Shown in pieces: positions 17,165 through 25,116 of a stretch of 64,000 nt of DNA. The notes under the pieces were generated by a model. The model was not told where the DNA came from. It worked only from the letters and a program-made list of their open reading frames with translations, and searched no databases. The translations under genes were made by a program, and so were the position numbers. Origin of the DNA: Alphaproteobacteria bacterium (GTDB taxonomy: Bacteria; Pseudomonadota; Alphaproteobacteria; JAJFIK01); contig JAJFIL010000308.1 of NCBI GenBank assembly GCA_021774965.1, positions 1 through 64,000 of the forward strand, in the 5' to 3' direction. Each line of letters opens with the position of its first letter. The stretch's first letter is position 1.

Positions 17165-18325
17165 ATGAACAAATTTTTACTTGGTACAACGGCGCTCATT
17201 AGTGCTGCTGCGTTCACTGCACCGGCTTTGGCTGCAGAAAAAATTCAACTGGAACTACGCGGCTACCATGTAGGCGGCATGTCCTATGCTGATATTGATG
17301 GGGAAAGCGTCATCGTCAGATTGGACGAGTTTCCACCAAACATCATAGTTTTCAGCGGCGATGAAGCCAACGAGATCAATTTTGGGTCTGACTCCGAAGT
17401 GCATTTCCGCGGATCGACGACATTGGACAACGGTCTGCAGGTTTCTTTCCGTGCAGAACTTGAGCTGGAAGATGACAGTGACGTCGATGGCAACGCTGAC
17501 CAGATTGACGAAGTCTACATTCAGTTTGATGGCGGTTTTGGCCGGGTTCAGTTCGGTCAGAACGATGGGGCCATGTATCAACAGCATATTGCTGCCCCTA
17601 ACGCATTTGTCGGCCACGGCGTAAATCAGCCAGATGTACGTATGGATCCATTTGGGCCGTACTATTCCGGCGTTCATTTGATCAATACATATGGCAGTGC
17701 GTCTGGCGATAATATCAAACTGACGTATTTCACACCATCCATGAATGGTCTTCAGTTCGGGGCTTCCTATACGCCGAACCCATGTGAGAACGATACCGGT
17801 TACTCCGGCTGTGTCATGGATGAGTTTGGCCGCAACCACATCCAAATCTCGGGCACCTGGCTCGGTAATCTGGACAATATCACCCTTGGTCTTTCCGCCG
17901 GGTACGGTATGGGCGAAGGGACGACCGCAACGGACGATCCGACTGAGTGGACTGTTGGCGGTGAAATCGGCTTCGCTGGTCTTACCATTGGTGGGTCCTA
18001 CAGGGATATGGATCTGGACAGCACCTGGGAGGAAACTCACTGGGATGCAGGTGTTTCTTATGAAACCGGTCCTTGGGCTTTCTCTCTAACCTACGGCACC
18101 ATGGAAACCGACGGTTTGGTTTTCACGGCAGGTATTCCTGCGGCTAGCGAGGCAGATCAGGAAAGCTGGATCGGTGGCGTAACCTATATGTACGGCCCAG
18201 GCATGCAAATCGGCTTTGGCGTTCAGACAATGGACAGCGAGGGGGTTTATATAAGCCCTGACTTGGTTGATGAGCACTTCATTGATGGCACCTCGTTCTT
18301 CATTGAGAACGTCATCAGCTTTTAA
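17165..18325 (+). CDS. Outer-membrane porin, paralogue 4
   Basis: Fourth porin, 386 residues. I place the start at the ATG at 17165 (MNKFLLGTTALISAAAFT), which gives a clean signal peptide ending ALA and a GAGAGGTC ribosome-binding sequence; the longer upstream frame has no such signal. It is very close to porin 5 (shared AEKIQLELRGYHVG, MYQQHIAAPNAFVGHG, YMYGPGMQIG), implying recent duplication. The cysteine motif reads NPCENDTGYSGC and the C-terminus is ENVISF. A strong terminator follows. Confidence 0.93.
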   Translation: MNKFLLGTTALISAAAFTAPALAAEKIQLELRGYHVGGMSYADIDGESVIVRLDEFPPNIIVFSGDEANEINFGSDSEVHFRGSTTLDNGLQVSFRAELELEDDSDVDGNADQIDEVYIQFDGGFGRVQFGQNDGAMYQQHIAAPNAFVGHGVNQPDVRMDPFGPYYSGVHLINTYGSASGDNIKLTYFTPSMNGLQFGASYTPNPCENDTGYSGCVMDEFGRNHIQISGTWLGNLDNITLGLSAGYGMGEGTTATDDPTEWTVGGEIGFAGLTIGGSYRDMDLDSTWEETHWDAGVSYETGPWAFSLTYGTMETDGLVFTAGIPAASEADQESWIGGVTYMYGPGMQIGFGVQTMDSEGVYISPDLVDEHFIDGTSFFIENVISF

Positions 18326-18385
18326 AACTCAAACTTTGGTTTGGGAAATGGCCAATCTTTGAACTCCTGTTCGAAGGCGGCATAT

Positions 18386-18420
18386 GAAGGGCGACCATAC
18401 CGGGGGGTGGGTCGCCCTTC
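18386..18420 (+). terminator. Terminator hairpin of porin 4
   Basis: Perfect 11-bp stem GAAGGGCGACC / GGTCGCCCTTC with the loop ATACCGGGGGGTG, then GTCTTT. Almost identical to the hairpin after porin 5. Confidence 0.85.
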
Positions 18421-18639
18421 GTCTTTGGAGACTGCTAAAAAACCTCCGTAGGCGAATTAACCATGTTTAGCATGTGGGATGCGGGCCACAGGCGCTTGGC
18501 ATATTAGGTATTTTCAAGAACGGTTGTAGAAGGTGAGAATATTTGCCGATAGACTATTGGGGAAATATCAGGCTGCGGGGGTGCGGCCAATTCTATATGA
18601 AATGCATTTTGCGGTGACGGACTAACGGGAACTAGGGTC

Positions 18640-19791
18640 ATGAATAAATTTCTTATGGGTACAACGGCGCTTATTGGCGTTGCAGCATTCACTGCACCAG
18701 CTTTGGCTGCGGAAAAAATTCAACTGGAACTTCGCGGCTACCATGTTGGCGCCATATCATACACGGACGTAGATTTCATCTCGTTTCTTGATATCGCCGG
18801 CGGGCCTGGGCCAATTCTTGTCGATGACTCCAACTACAATGAAATCAACTTCGGGTCAGACTCTGAAATTCATTTCCGTGGATCGACGACCCTGGACAAT
18901 GGCCTGCAGGTTTCCTTCCGCGCTGAACTTGAACTGGAAGACGACAGCGACGTTGATGGCGATGCAGATCAGATTGATGAAGTTTACATCCAGTTTGATG
19001 GCGGCTTTGGCCGAGTGCAATTTGGTCAGAATGATGGGGCTATGTACCAACAGCACATCGCAGCGCCCAACGCCTTTGTTGGCCATGGGGTGAACCAGCC
19101 GGACATCCAGCTGGATCCATTTAGTCCCTTCGCTGGCAACTTCATCAACACATTCGGCACCGCGTCGGATGACAATATCAAGATTACCTATTTCACACCT
19201 TCCATGAACGGTCTGCAGTTCGGCGCATCCTATACGCCCAATCCGTGCAAGAACGATACGGGCTATGCAGGCTGTGTCTTTGAAGATTTCGCGCGGAACT
19301 TCTGGGAAATCTCTGGCACCTGGCAGGGTGACTTGGACAATATATCCATCGGCCTTTCCGCGGGCTTTGGCTCTGGGGAAAGTGGTGGCTCCAGTGAAGA
19401 GCCACAGGAATGGACAGTAGGCGGCCAGGTCGGTTTTGCAGGTCTTACTGTTGGTGGTTCGTATAAAGACACCAACCTGACAGGCGACAGCCACTGGGAC
19501 GAAACCCATTGGGATGCAGGCGCGTCCTATGAAACCGGACCATGGAATGTCTCTGTAACCTACGGAACCATGGAAGCTGAACACGGCATTGTTGCGGGTG
19601 AGCCTCTGGCAGTTTTGATCGAGCAGGAAAGCTGGATTGGTGGCGTGACCTATATGTATGGCCCAGGCATGCAAATTGGCGCTGGCGTGCAGACCATGGA
19701 CAGCGAGGGCGTCATCCTTAGCCCAGACCTGTTCAGTCTCCACACGCTTGAGGGCACCTCGTTCTTCATCGAGAACGTCATCAGCTTCTAA
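18640..19791 (+). CDS. Outer-membrane porin, paralogue 5
   Basis: Fifth porin, 383 residues, closest to porin 4. Signal peptide MNKFLMGTTALIGVAAFT ends ALA; the mature protein starts AEKIQLELRGYH and ends ENVISF. It keeps the acidic EDDSDVDGDADQIDE loop and the cysteine pair NPCKNDTGYAGC. Differences from porin 4 cluster in the first and last loops, as expected for surface-exposed segments. Its own upstream region (18421–18639) and terminator indicate separate transcription. Confidence 0.93.
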   Translation: MNKFLMGTTALIGVAAFTAPALAAEKIQLELRGYHVGAISYTDVDFISFLDIAGGPGPILVDDSNYNEINFGSDSEIHFRGSTTLDNGLQVSFRAELELEDDSDVDGDADQIDEVYIQFDGGFGRVQFGQNDGAMYQQHIAAPNAFVGHGVNQPDIQLDPFSPFAGNFINTFGTASDDNIKITYFTPSMNGLQFGASYTPNPCKNDTGYAGCVFEDFARNFWEISGTWQGDLDNISIGLSAGFGSGESGGSSEEPQEWTVGGQVGFAGLTVGGSYKDTNLTGDSHWDETHWDAGASYETGPWNVSVTYGTMEAEHGIVAGEPLAVLIEQESWIGGVTYMYGPGMQIGAGVQTMDSEGVILSPDLFSLHTLEGTSFFIENVISF

Positions 19792-19853
19792 GGCGCAAAC
19801 AACCCCAAGAGTTCGGGGATAGCCGCCTCTGCGTATCATGAAGGCCGGCATTT

Positions 19854-19890
19854 AAAGGGCGCCCATACCGGGGGGTGGGTCGCCCTTTTT
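19854..19890 (+). terminator. Terminator hairpin of porin 5
   Basis: Stem AAAGGGCG / CGCCCTTT with the same central sequence (CATACCGGGGGGTGG) as the porin 4 terminator, followed by further T residues. Confidence 0.88.
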
Positions 19891-20247
19891 TATGGGCGAA
19901 CGAGATAGCCGGAAGGCATTCAAATCAGCCGCTCCCGAGACACGGGAGCGCACACAGAGAAATTCGCTCCGTAGGGGAATCACTAACAAAAACATGTGGC
20001 TCGAGGGCAACGTTGCTGTTGCAGATTGGTTCGCCTTCGTGGATTTCGCTTGAGGCTTTGGGCTCACGCCCCTTTAATATCCACAGGGCATGAGAGACGA
20101 GGTACTGAGGGGCACTTCGTTTTTGTTCGGGAAATGGGAACAAAACTCGGCGATATGAGTTTAAGGGCAAGCCTGCGCTCCCAGCGCGGCGTCCTTCGCA
20201 GAGTTTCTCTTATGCTTACAGAACTCGAACCGAGGTTCGAGGGGATG

Positions 20248-20280
20248 AGGGGTGGCCTATACGGGGGTAGGGCCACCCCT
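20248..20280 (+). terminator. Orphan terminator-like hairpin in the 19.9–20.3 kb gap
   Basis: Perfect 10-bp stem AGGGGTGGCC / GGCCACCCCT, loop TATACGGGGGTAG, then CCACTTTTCT. No gene precedes it on this strand: the gap 19891–20321 has no credible coding frame. The loop resembles those of the porin 4 and 5 terminators. A further inverted repeat, CTCGAACC / GGTTCGAG, lies at 20224–20241. The hairpin may end an unrecognised small RNA or be the relic of a deleted sixth porin; it also sits close to the convergent gene at 20322. Confidence 0.55.
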
Positions 20281-20321
20281 CCACTTTTCTCGGACCTATT
20301 TCTGTATACTGAGTATTGTGG

Positions 20322-21182
20322 CTAGGGAGCTGTGGCTACAGGCGGGGTCATGCGCGTGGCCATCGCGGCCTGCCAAGCTGCCATGCTGGCAGGATCCAAG
20401 GAAGGCTCTTGAGTAAGTCCCGCCGAGCCGTCGTCGGCTTCGTGCTCTTCGCCCTCATCCATATTACCGCTGGCCAGCGAGGCAATCAGGGCGTTCATGG
20501 CCGCAGGGCTAAGCGTGGGCACATCTGTGGATGTGGCCGGCGAAGGAGTGCCAAGGGCCGTGGTGTGCATGTCCATCGCAGCTTCTCTGGAAGCTGCCGC
20601 TCGCGCGCGGGGCGGCATAGCCGCCAGGAATGCAGGCTCATTGGAAACCTGAGCGATCGTCGGATCTGCGGCGCGGGGCGATCCAGACTGTGATGCTGTC
20701 ATTGAAAAAAGAACGGTTGCCAGATCCACCTCATTGGCGGGGACGGTTTGCGGGGCTGCTGCCATCTGCCGGGCTGGATCTGCGCGCGGTATATCCAGAG
20801 TGGGTGCGTCTTGCCTTTGACCCTCACCAGGGCCTTGCCCCTGTTCTGGCCAGAACACAGCCAACATATGTTCACCGACATCTCGTCCTGTGGTGTCCTC
20901 CACCATGGAATTGACCATGGCCGCAGCAAACCCGACAGGTCCGCCAAAGATAGCTCCGCCTGCCATGCGCGAGCCCATGGAAATCTCGTCCCCGGAAAGG
21001 CGACGGTAGAGGCCATTTAGAACGGGTATGTGCTGAAGCGGATTGACCATGTCCAGAACGTCGCCAAAGGTAAAACCGTCCTCGCCGAACAAGGGCGTGC
21101 GTTCTCCCCTTTGGCTGGGCTCGCTTTGAGCCTGATCAAGGTGTGAGCGCTGGGGCGCGGAGGTAATGGCAAGCGTATCCAT
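20322..21182 (-). CDS. Conserved hypothetical protein, alanine/proline-rich
   Basis: Product of unknown function, 286 residues from the ATG at 21182 (MDTLAITSAPQRS); an ATG at 21221 would add 13 residues, and neither has a clear ribosome-binding site. The one ordered part is residues about 25–110: FGDVLDMVNPLQHIPVLNGLYRR followed by a glycine-rich hydrophobic stretch (MAGGAIFGGPVGFAAAMVNSMVED), which could insert in or associate with a membrane. Shortened here, the key motif is NPLQHIPV. The remainder is low-complexity Ala/Pro/Ser/Gln with an acidic patch (DEGEEHEADD). Similar proteins occur in other alphaproteobacteria as far as I recall, but no role is known. Confidence 0.7.
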   Translation of the reverse strand: MDTLAITSAPQRSHLDQAQSEPSQRGERTPLFGEDGFTFGDVLDMVNPLQHIPVLNGLYRRLSGDEISMGSRMAGGAIFGGPVGFAAAMVNSMVEDTTGRDVGEHMLAVFWPEQGQGPGEGQRQDAPTLDIPRADPARQMAAAPQTVPANEVDLATVLFSMTASQSGSPRAADPTIAQVSNEPAFLAAMPPRARAAASREAAMDMHTTALGTPSPATSTDVPTLSPAAMNALIASLASGNMDEGEEHEADDGSAGLTQEPSLDPASMAAWQAAMATRMTPPVATAP

Positions 21183-21291
21183 GGCCTTATCAAAGCAAGC
21201 CCTGGGCCAGACTAATACCATATAAAATCAATGGGTTATGAGTGCGCGGCAGGGCACAAATGACCCCCTCGGCAGGCTTTGCCGCCCGCGC

Positions 21292-22458
21292 TTAAAGCTT
21301 ATGCCCGGTCTTGGTCTTTTTGGTGAGCAGGTAGTGCTCATTGTGGGCATTGGTGGGAAAGGCGTGAGGCACCCGTTTGGAGACGGAAACGCCCAGGGAT
21401 TTCAGGGCCTCGACCTTGTCCGGGTTGTTGGTCATCAGAGCAACATTGCTGATCCCCATGAGCTTGAGCATCTGAGCGGCGGGGTGGAAAAAACGCTCAT
21501 CCACCTCAAAGCCAAGGCGCGTATTGGCGTCCACCGTGTCATAGCCTTGATCCTGAAGGCGATAGGCCCGCATTTTGTTGGGCAGACCAATGCCCCGGCC
21601 CTCCTGCGCCAAATAAAGCAACACCCCGGAGCCGGCTTTGGAAATCTCGCCCAGGGCCCCGCGCAGCTGATCCCCGCAATCGCATTTGAGTGAGCCCAAA
21701 AGATCTCCCGTAAAACATTCTGAATGGATGCGCGCCAGAACCGTTTTGCTCGCGTCGGGCTGACCCACCAAAATGGCGTAGTGCTCGGGGCCTCCGGCGC
21801 TGGATCTGAAGACCAGCATTTCTGATTGCTCAGCATCGCTCAACGGCAGTTTTGCGCGGGTTACAAGCGATAATGTGTCGGTAATACCAAGGTCATACTT
21901 GCTTGCTGCGGCCTGGCTGACAAAACTCAAACGATGGTCTTGAGCAAAGCTGCGCGCAGCCTCCTCATCGGCGGCGTCCAGATCAAAGCTCAGAACAGAC
22001 GGCAACAGCCCTCCGATCTTGGCCAGCTTTACCGCCGCCCAAAGGGGCCGGTCTTCCAGATCTCGCAAAGCGGCATAAGGCCCACCCATGGGATGGGTCA
22101 GGTCTTCGCTGGGGTCACCCAGAATGCGCGCCCGGGTCAGGGCGTCTTTCGCCTGCATGGGGATGGCGACGACTTGTTCGGTATAGAGGCGGATTTTCAG
22201 GGTTTCGGCCCTTTCATGGGTCAGAACCGCCAAAGGCGCTAGAGAGACTAGAGGCATCTGGGTTTTGGCCGCCCAGCCAAGAGTTTGCTCAAAGGCGGCA
22301 GCCCCAGCTGTTTCCGGCGAAAGGGCCAGGATGGATCGTGCGCCCTCTGTGGTATCGCCAGCCACCACCACAGGCAGACCCCGCCGCAGGTCCACTACAG
22401 CGCGCTCCACCTCCACAATATCCAGGTGGTCCATGGGGTTGTCATTTTCTGCGACCAT
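21292..22458 (-). CDS. ribA: GTP cyclohydrolase II with degenerate RibB-like N-terminal region
   Basis: RibA opens GTP to start riboflavin synthesis. The C-terminal half of the 388-residue protein has the catalytic core: the zinc cysteines in SECFTGDLLGSLKCDCGDQL, the YLAQEGRGIGLPNKMRAY motif and the DTRLGF-like NTRLGFEVDER segment. The N-terminal ~170 residues resemble the dihydroxybutanone-phosphate synthase (RibB) domain but lack its acidic DDEDRENEG signature (here GDTTEGARSIL), so that half is probably not catalytic. Start at the ATG at 22458, divergent from the response regulator gene across 121 bp. No FMN riboswitch is apparent upstream. Confidence 0.9.
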   Translation of the reverse strand: MVAENDNPMDHLDIVEVERAVVDLRRGLPVVVAGDTTEGARSILALSPETAGAAAFEQTLGWAAKTQMPLVSLAPLAVLTHERAETLKIRLYTEQVVAIPMQAKDALTRARILGDPSEDLTHPMGGPYAALRDLEDRPLWAAVKLAKIGGLLPSVLSFDLDAADEEAARSFAQDHRLSFVSQAAASKYDLGITDTLSLVTRAKLPLSDAEQSEMLVFRSSAGGPEHYAILVGQPDASKTVLARIHSECFTGDLLGSLKCDCGDQLRGALGEISKAGSGVLLYLAQEGRGIGLPNKMRAYRLQDQGYDTVDANTRLGFEVDERFFHPAAQMLKLMGISNVALMTNNPDKVEALKSLGVSVSKRVPHAFPTNAHNEHYLLTKKTKTGHKL

Positions 22459-22579
22459 GTCTTGTGTTATGTCCTCAGGTATCCCACATGAAACTTGCCA
22501 GAGGTGCCTTTCCCGCGCCTCTTTCCTCGGTTAAGAACCATAGAATGATTTCCCGGGTCCAGCACCAAAAGGACACCAA

Positions 22580-23266
22580 ATGAGCCCCGCCAAGAAAATT
22601 CTTCTCGTAGATGACGACAATCCCTTGCGGGAGAGCCTGAAAGAGCAGCTTGAGCTTAACGGCGAATTTGCCTGCGCAGAGGCAGATACCGGCCAAACCG
22701 GGCTGGAAGCGGCCAAAGCTGACCTTTTTGAGGTGGTGCTTTTGGATGTGGGCCTGCCGGATCAGGACGGGCGCGAGGTTTGCCGCCAGATGCGCAAATC
22801 AGGGGTCACCTGCCCTATAATTATGCTCACCGGCGCGGATACGGACGCAGATCAGATCCTGGGGCTTGAATCCGGCGCCAATGACTATGTCACCAAGCCG
22901 TTCAAATTTTCCGTGCTCATGGCGCGCCTACGGGCGCACTTGCGCAGTCACGAACAATCAGAAGACGCTGTCTTTAAAATTGGGCCTTACACGTTTCAGC
23001 CCGCGGCCAAGGTCCTTTTGGAAGAAGACGGCAAGAAAGTTCGCCTGACGGAAAAAGAAACCAACATCCTCAAATTCCTCTACCGCGCCGGCGACAAGGT
23101 GGTCACCCGCGATGTGCTGCTGCACGAGGTCTGGGGCTATAATGCTGGCGTCACCACGCACACCCTGGAAACCCACATCTATCGCCTGCGCCAAAAGATC
23201 GAACCCGATCCGGCAAACGCACGCCTGTTGGTCACCGAAAGCGGCGGCTATAAACTGGCACCGTAA
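22580..23266 (+). CDS. OmpR/PhoB-family response regulator
   Basis: Two-component response regulator of 228 residues. The receiver domain (about 5–118) has the acidic pair D12/D13, phospho-acceptor D56 (LLDVGLP), T84 and K106 (TKPF). The C-terminal winged helix (about 130–228) has VRLTEKETNILKFLY, EVWGYN and THTLETHIYRLRQKIEP and ends in GGYKLAP, typical of the family. No histidine kinase gene is adjacent, so it is an orphan within this window. The last 17 bp of its coding region are repeated at 24871–24887, beyond a possible insertion. Confidence 0.93.
   Translation: MSPAKKILLVDDDNPLRESLKEQLELNGEFACAEADTGQTGLEAAKADLFEVVLLDVGLPDQDGREVCRQMRKSGVTCPIIMLTGADTDADQILGLESGANDYVTKPFKFSVLMARLRAHLRSHEQSEDAVFKIGPYTFQPAAKVLLEEDGKKVRLTEKETNILKFLYRAGDKVVTRDVLLHEVWGYNAGVTTHTLETHIYRLRQKIEPDPANARLLVTESGGYKLAP
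23248..23264 (+). repeat. 17-bp direct repeat, left copy (3' end of response-regulator gene)
   Basis: CTATAAACTGGCACCGT encodes Y-K-L-A-P at the end of the response regulator and recurs exactly at 24871–24887. The two copies bracket the AT-richer segment with the genes at 23434 and 24024. Confidence 0.85.
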
Positions 23267-23433
23267 ACAATCTTGCCAAATTTTAGTCCCATACCTGTTT
23301 TATGGTTTTGAGAAAGCGCCCCTCTTATTTGCCAGCAGCTCAGTTCCAATTAGTGGATTGGGAAATAGGCAATCGGTCCCTTTGGACATTTAGCCCTCAT
23401 CATAGCGTTTAACCTTGGTGCAGAGAACTGAAA

Positions 23434-23892
23434 ATGATCCGAGCTGCAGCTTTCCCAAGGAATGCAGTATACGCATCCCTCAGTGCTGGGTTTGCGCAGT
23501 ATGCCGTGCCGCTTGTGTACAAAAGAAAGTCCCTCGCCGGGATGACGAATAGCGAGCTTGCTCATATTTGGTTCATCCCCACTGATACGTCAATTGAGGG
23601 TTTGTCCCAATTTCTATCCGGCCATGTACAAGTTCTTTTTTTTATCTTTTTGATTGTATCCAGCCTATACATCTTTGCACGGAGGTTCTTCGCGAGCCCT
23701 CACGAAACCGTACAAGCGGTTCTGTGGGGGGCATTCGTCGGTGCTTACCTCTTTTTGGCACTCGACTACAATTTTTATGGTGAGCTATCCAGGTCCAGGG
23801 AGAGCCTACTCCAAGCATATGGGCTCGTTGGAGTTCTTGATAACGCGACTTGGTTCCTACTTTTTTGGTACTCTTGTCGATTCCATCAGTAG
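23434..23892 (+). CDS. Hypothetical small membrane protein
   Basis: Possible 152-residue protein that I do not recognise. It has three hydrophobic stretches likely to span the membrane: VQVLFFIFLIVSSLYIF (about 65–81), AVLWGAFVGAYLFLALDY (about 93–111) and VLDNATWFLLFWYSC (about 134–149). The N-terminal third is soluble and not similar to anything I know. The ribosome-binding sequence is weak (AGAG). The gene is AT-richer than its neighbours, in the segment between the 17-bp direct repeats, so it may be acquired DNA. Hydrophobic order supports a real gene, but the evidence is moderate. Confidence 0.45.
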   Translation: MIRAAAFPRNAVYASLSAGFAQYAVPLVYKRKSLAGMTNSELAHIWFIPTDTSIEGLSQFLSGHVQVLFFIFLIVSSLYIFARRFFASPHETVQAVLWGAFVGAYLFLALDYNFYGELSRSRESLLQAYGLVGVLDNATWFLLFWYSCRFHQ

Positions 23893-24023
23893 TTGTTCCG
23901 TATTTACTCTCCAAACTCTTTAGAAGGTTCAGTAAGGTAAGCCTGCAGAAATGACGATGCTTTGAGAGATTATCAGCGCATTCCTTATGAGAATGTAGGG
24001 GTTCTTGGGCTGCAGGATAGAGG

Positions 24024-24839
24024 ATGGCAATAATGTCGGCGCGTGTTGCTTTGTGTCTAGTTTGCACGCTTTTGATTGCGGGATGCCAAGCCTCGATGGG
24101 CCCCATCAACTCTGAAAGACTCTACGCTCCAACAAGTCTGTGTACGGTAGTACCCAACATCATAAACTTTGATCAGAAGCGAGTTACCCTGCACGGCATA
24201 ACTATTCCGCAGATCACATCCTTGGTTGATCCTGAATGCGAAAATGAAACTCTTATCCTCTTGGGGGGATATGAAGGGCAGATTGGAAGAGAAGAATATT
24301 TCGGCCTGCTCCAGACAATTATTTATTCATACGATAAGGCAATCGAAGTTGATGTGCGGGGGATGGTACATTGGACGGAAGAAGATCCAACACGCCGCGG
24401 GTTTGTAGTTGAGGAATATGCAAATCCCAGGATTATCGACCGGCCCCTTATTGGGTGGCTGGACAACGAAGAAATTGCGGCGGAGAGCCAATACGAAACT
24501 GCTGATCTTTGCGCGATTGGCCCGGAGATAGCGGACTATGATCAAGACCGGCTCTCGCTGACTGGGATAGTGATCCCAGAAGTGTCTTTCCTAATTGACC
24601 CAGAATGTGAAGCTGAGGCGATTAACTTGTTCAACCGGCAGGCGGGGCAGGTAGGTCGGGAGGAATTCAATAGGTTGCTCATCAATATTCTATCCTCACA
24701 GGATCAGGCTATTGCCGTCGAAGTCCGGGGGCGAATTGAGTGGCCGGAAGGTGGGGTTCAACGGCGCGGGTTTGTAGTTGAGGAATATGTCGATCCTCGC
24801 GTTGTTGAGCGACCCTATGTCGGCTGGCTAGACAGTTAG
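24024..24839 (+). CDS. Lipoprotein with two tandem ~105-residue repeats, function unknown
   Basis: Product of 271 residues with an N-terminal signal and lipobox (LLIAGC, about residues 16–21), so predicted to be lipid-anchored. The mature part is a tandem duplication: repeat 1 (about 38–148) and repeat 2 (about 161–271). Shared landmarks in the same order are LC, FDQKRVTLHGITIPQ / YDQDRLSLTGIVIPE, DPECE, GQIGREEY / GQVGREEF, AIEVDVRG / AIAVEVRG, RRGFVVEEY, and GWLD at each end. An upstream ATG at 24024 and a second at 24033 are both possible. The gene lies in the AT-richer segment bounded by 17-bp direct repeats. I cannot assign a function. Confidence 0.75.
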   Translation: MAIMSARVALCLVCTLLIAGCQASMGPINSERLYAPTSLCTVVPNIINFDQKRVTLHGITIPQITSLVDPECENETLILLGGYEGQIGREEYFGLLQTIIYSYDKAIEVDVRGMVHWTEEDPTRRGFVVEEYANPRIIDRPLIGWLDNEEIAAESQYETADLCAIGPEIADYDQDRLSLTGIVIPEVSFLIDPECEAEAINLFNRQAGQVGREEFNRLLINILSSQDQAIAVEVRGRIEWPEGGVQRRGFVVEEYVDPRVVERPYVGWLDS

Positions 24840-24870
24840 AGCCACTGGTTCATCCCCCCCATCCAGCCGC

Positions 24871-24887
24871 CTATAAACTGGCACCGT
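24871..24887 (+). repeat. 17-bp direct repeat, right copy
   Basis: Exact second copy of CTATAAACTGGCACCGT. Read in the corresponding frame it again gives A-Y-K-L-A-P followed by a stop (TGA), as if it were the tail of an OmpR-type regulator, but no such gene precedes it. Similarity to the left copy continues only loosely on either side. Confidence 0.85.
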
Positions 24888-25116
24888 GAGACATTTGCCT
24901 GCAAATCTCTGATTAATATTACCCGGTGTGACGGTTGAACACACGAGGTGGGGCTTTGAGATATTCACAAGTCCGGCTTGAGAGCCCACATTACATGGGG
25001 TGGGGGGATTATTGTGCGTAGGAGCCAGGGTGGCGGAACCCGGGTTTGAGCGCCGGGATATACATTTGGCTCGCGTTGGGACTTGTGCATGCCCGTGTAG
25101 GTAAGGGGCCAACCAT

